Assembly (NCBI GenBank): GCA_023231265.1
Contig: JALNVT010000161.1
Coordinates: forward strand, 1-5,849
Direction of reading: 5' to 3'
Source of the DNA: Sphaerochaetaceae bacterium
GTDB taxonomy: Bacteria > Spirochaetota > Spirochaetia > Sphaerochaetales > Sphaerochaetaceae
Length of the DNA: 5,849 bases
A model generated the notes under the pieces. The model searched no databases. It had not been told where the DNA came from and worked only from the letters and a program-made list of their open reading frames with translations. A program made the position numbers and the translations under genes. Below are positions 5,620 through 5,849 of the stretch, in pieces; the first letter of the stretch is position 1, and every line of letters starts with the position of its first letter.

Positions 5620-5849
5620 CTTAAATCCTCCAATTTTCTGTTGGGACCAATTTTCTTTACATCAGATGTAAACTCATTCATAACTTTAGAGAACTTCTCA
5701 CCTTCAGAAGCAGAAACCCACTCAACTCTAGTTCTATCTTTTTCAATACCTAAGTAATCAAGCATTGAAAAAAGAAGTGTCATTCTACGACGTGTGTAAT
5801 AGTTACCAGTTATGTAGTGACAATCGCCTGGGTGACAACCACATATGAT
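5604..5849 (-). CDS. flxD: FlxD/MvhD-type hydrogenase iron-sulfur subunit, 3' end only
   Basis: This is the C-terminal 81 residues of an MvhD-family protein (DUF/HdrA-partner family, usually about 130-150 residues), cut by the right edge of the window; the reading frame is open to the edge. The fragment begins with the family's signature cysteine region (Cys3, Cys5 and Cys10 of the fragment, within CGCHPGDCHY), followed by GNYYTRRR and the typical WVSASEGEKF stretch near the end. In known systems MvhD carries a 2Fe-2S cluster and passes electrons from a hydrogenase, formate dehydrogenase or Flx module to HdrA. Its stop codon TAA lies 16 bases inside the next gene, so the two are probably translationally coupled. 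The name FlxD is preferred to MvhD because FlxC, FlxB and FlxA-type genes follow and no hydrogenase gene is visible. Family assignment is strong; the partner is inferred. Confidence 0.88.
   Translation of the reverse strand: MICGCHPGDCHYITGNYYTRRRMTLLFSMLDYLGIEKDRTRVEWVSASEGEKFSKVMNEFTSDVKKIGPNRKLEDLRCQQK

Overview
The window is AT-rich DNA with one tightly packed run of genes, all read on the minus strand (right to left). The low G+C, strong AAGGAG/GGAGG ribosome binding sites, overlapping genes and an intrinsic terminator point to a strictly anaerobic Firmicute of the Clostridia type. Genus cannot be told from this sequence. Nearly every protein is an iron-sulfur and/or flavin redox protein, and none shows a signal peptide or membrane segment, so this looks like a soluble cytoplasmic electron-transfer complex.

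Layout in transcription order: (1) the 3' end of an MvhD/FlxD-type hydrogenase iron-sulfur subunit, cut by the window edge; (2) a FlxC-type protein with two 4Fe-4S motifs; (3) a FlxB-type protein (AsrA/HydB-like) with two 4Fe-4S motifs; (4) FlxA, an FAD/NAD(P)-binding reductase subunit with a C-terminal 2Fe-2S site; (5) a 226-residue protein with an N-terminal 2Fe-2S domain and a two-cluster HdrC-like ferredoxin domain; (6) a fumarate reductase/succinate dehydrogenase-type flavoprotein with a complete dicarboxylate active site but no histidine for covalent FAD; (7) after a 153-base gap holding a strong hairpin, a small thioredoxin-like 2Fe-2S ferredoxin; (8) an intrinsic terminator at the left edge.

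Interpretation: genes 1-4 form a Flx module, which in other anaerobes feeds NAD(P)H electrons into HdrA, the flavin-based bifurcating subunit of heterodisulfide reductase complexes. Here the electron acceptor module appears to be a soluble fumarate reductase pair instead of HdrB/HdrC. The ferredoxin-like half of gene 5 resembles HdrC and could be the docking piece. The working model is a soluble NAD(P)H:fumarate (or similar enoate) oxidoreductase, perhaps bifurcating electrons to ferredoxin. HdrA is not in the window, so the bifurcation step is a prediction about the DNA just beyond the right edge. Domain assignments rest on visible motifs; the complex and its substrate are inference.
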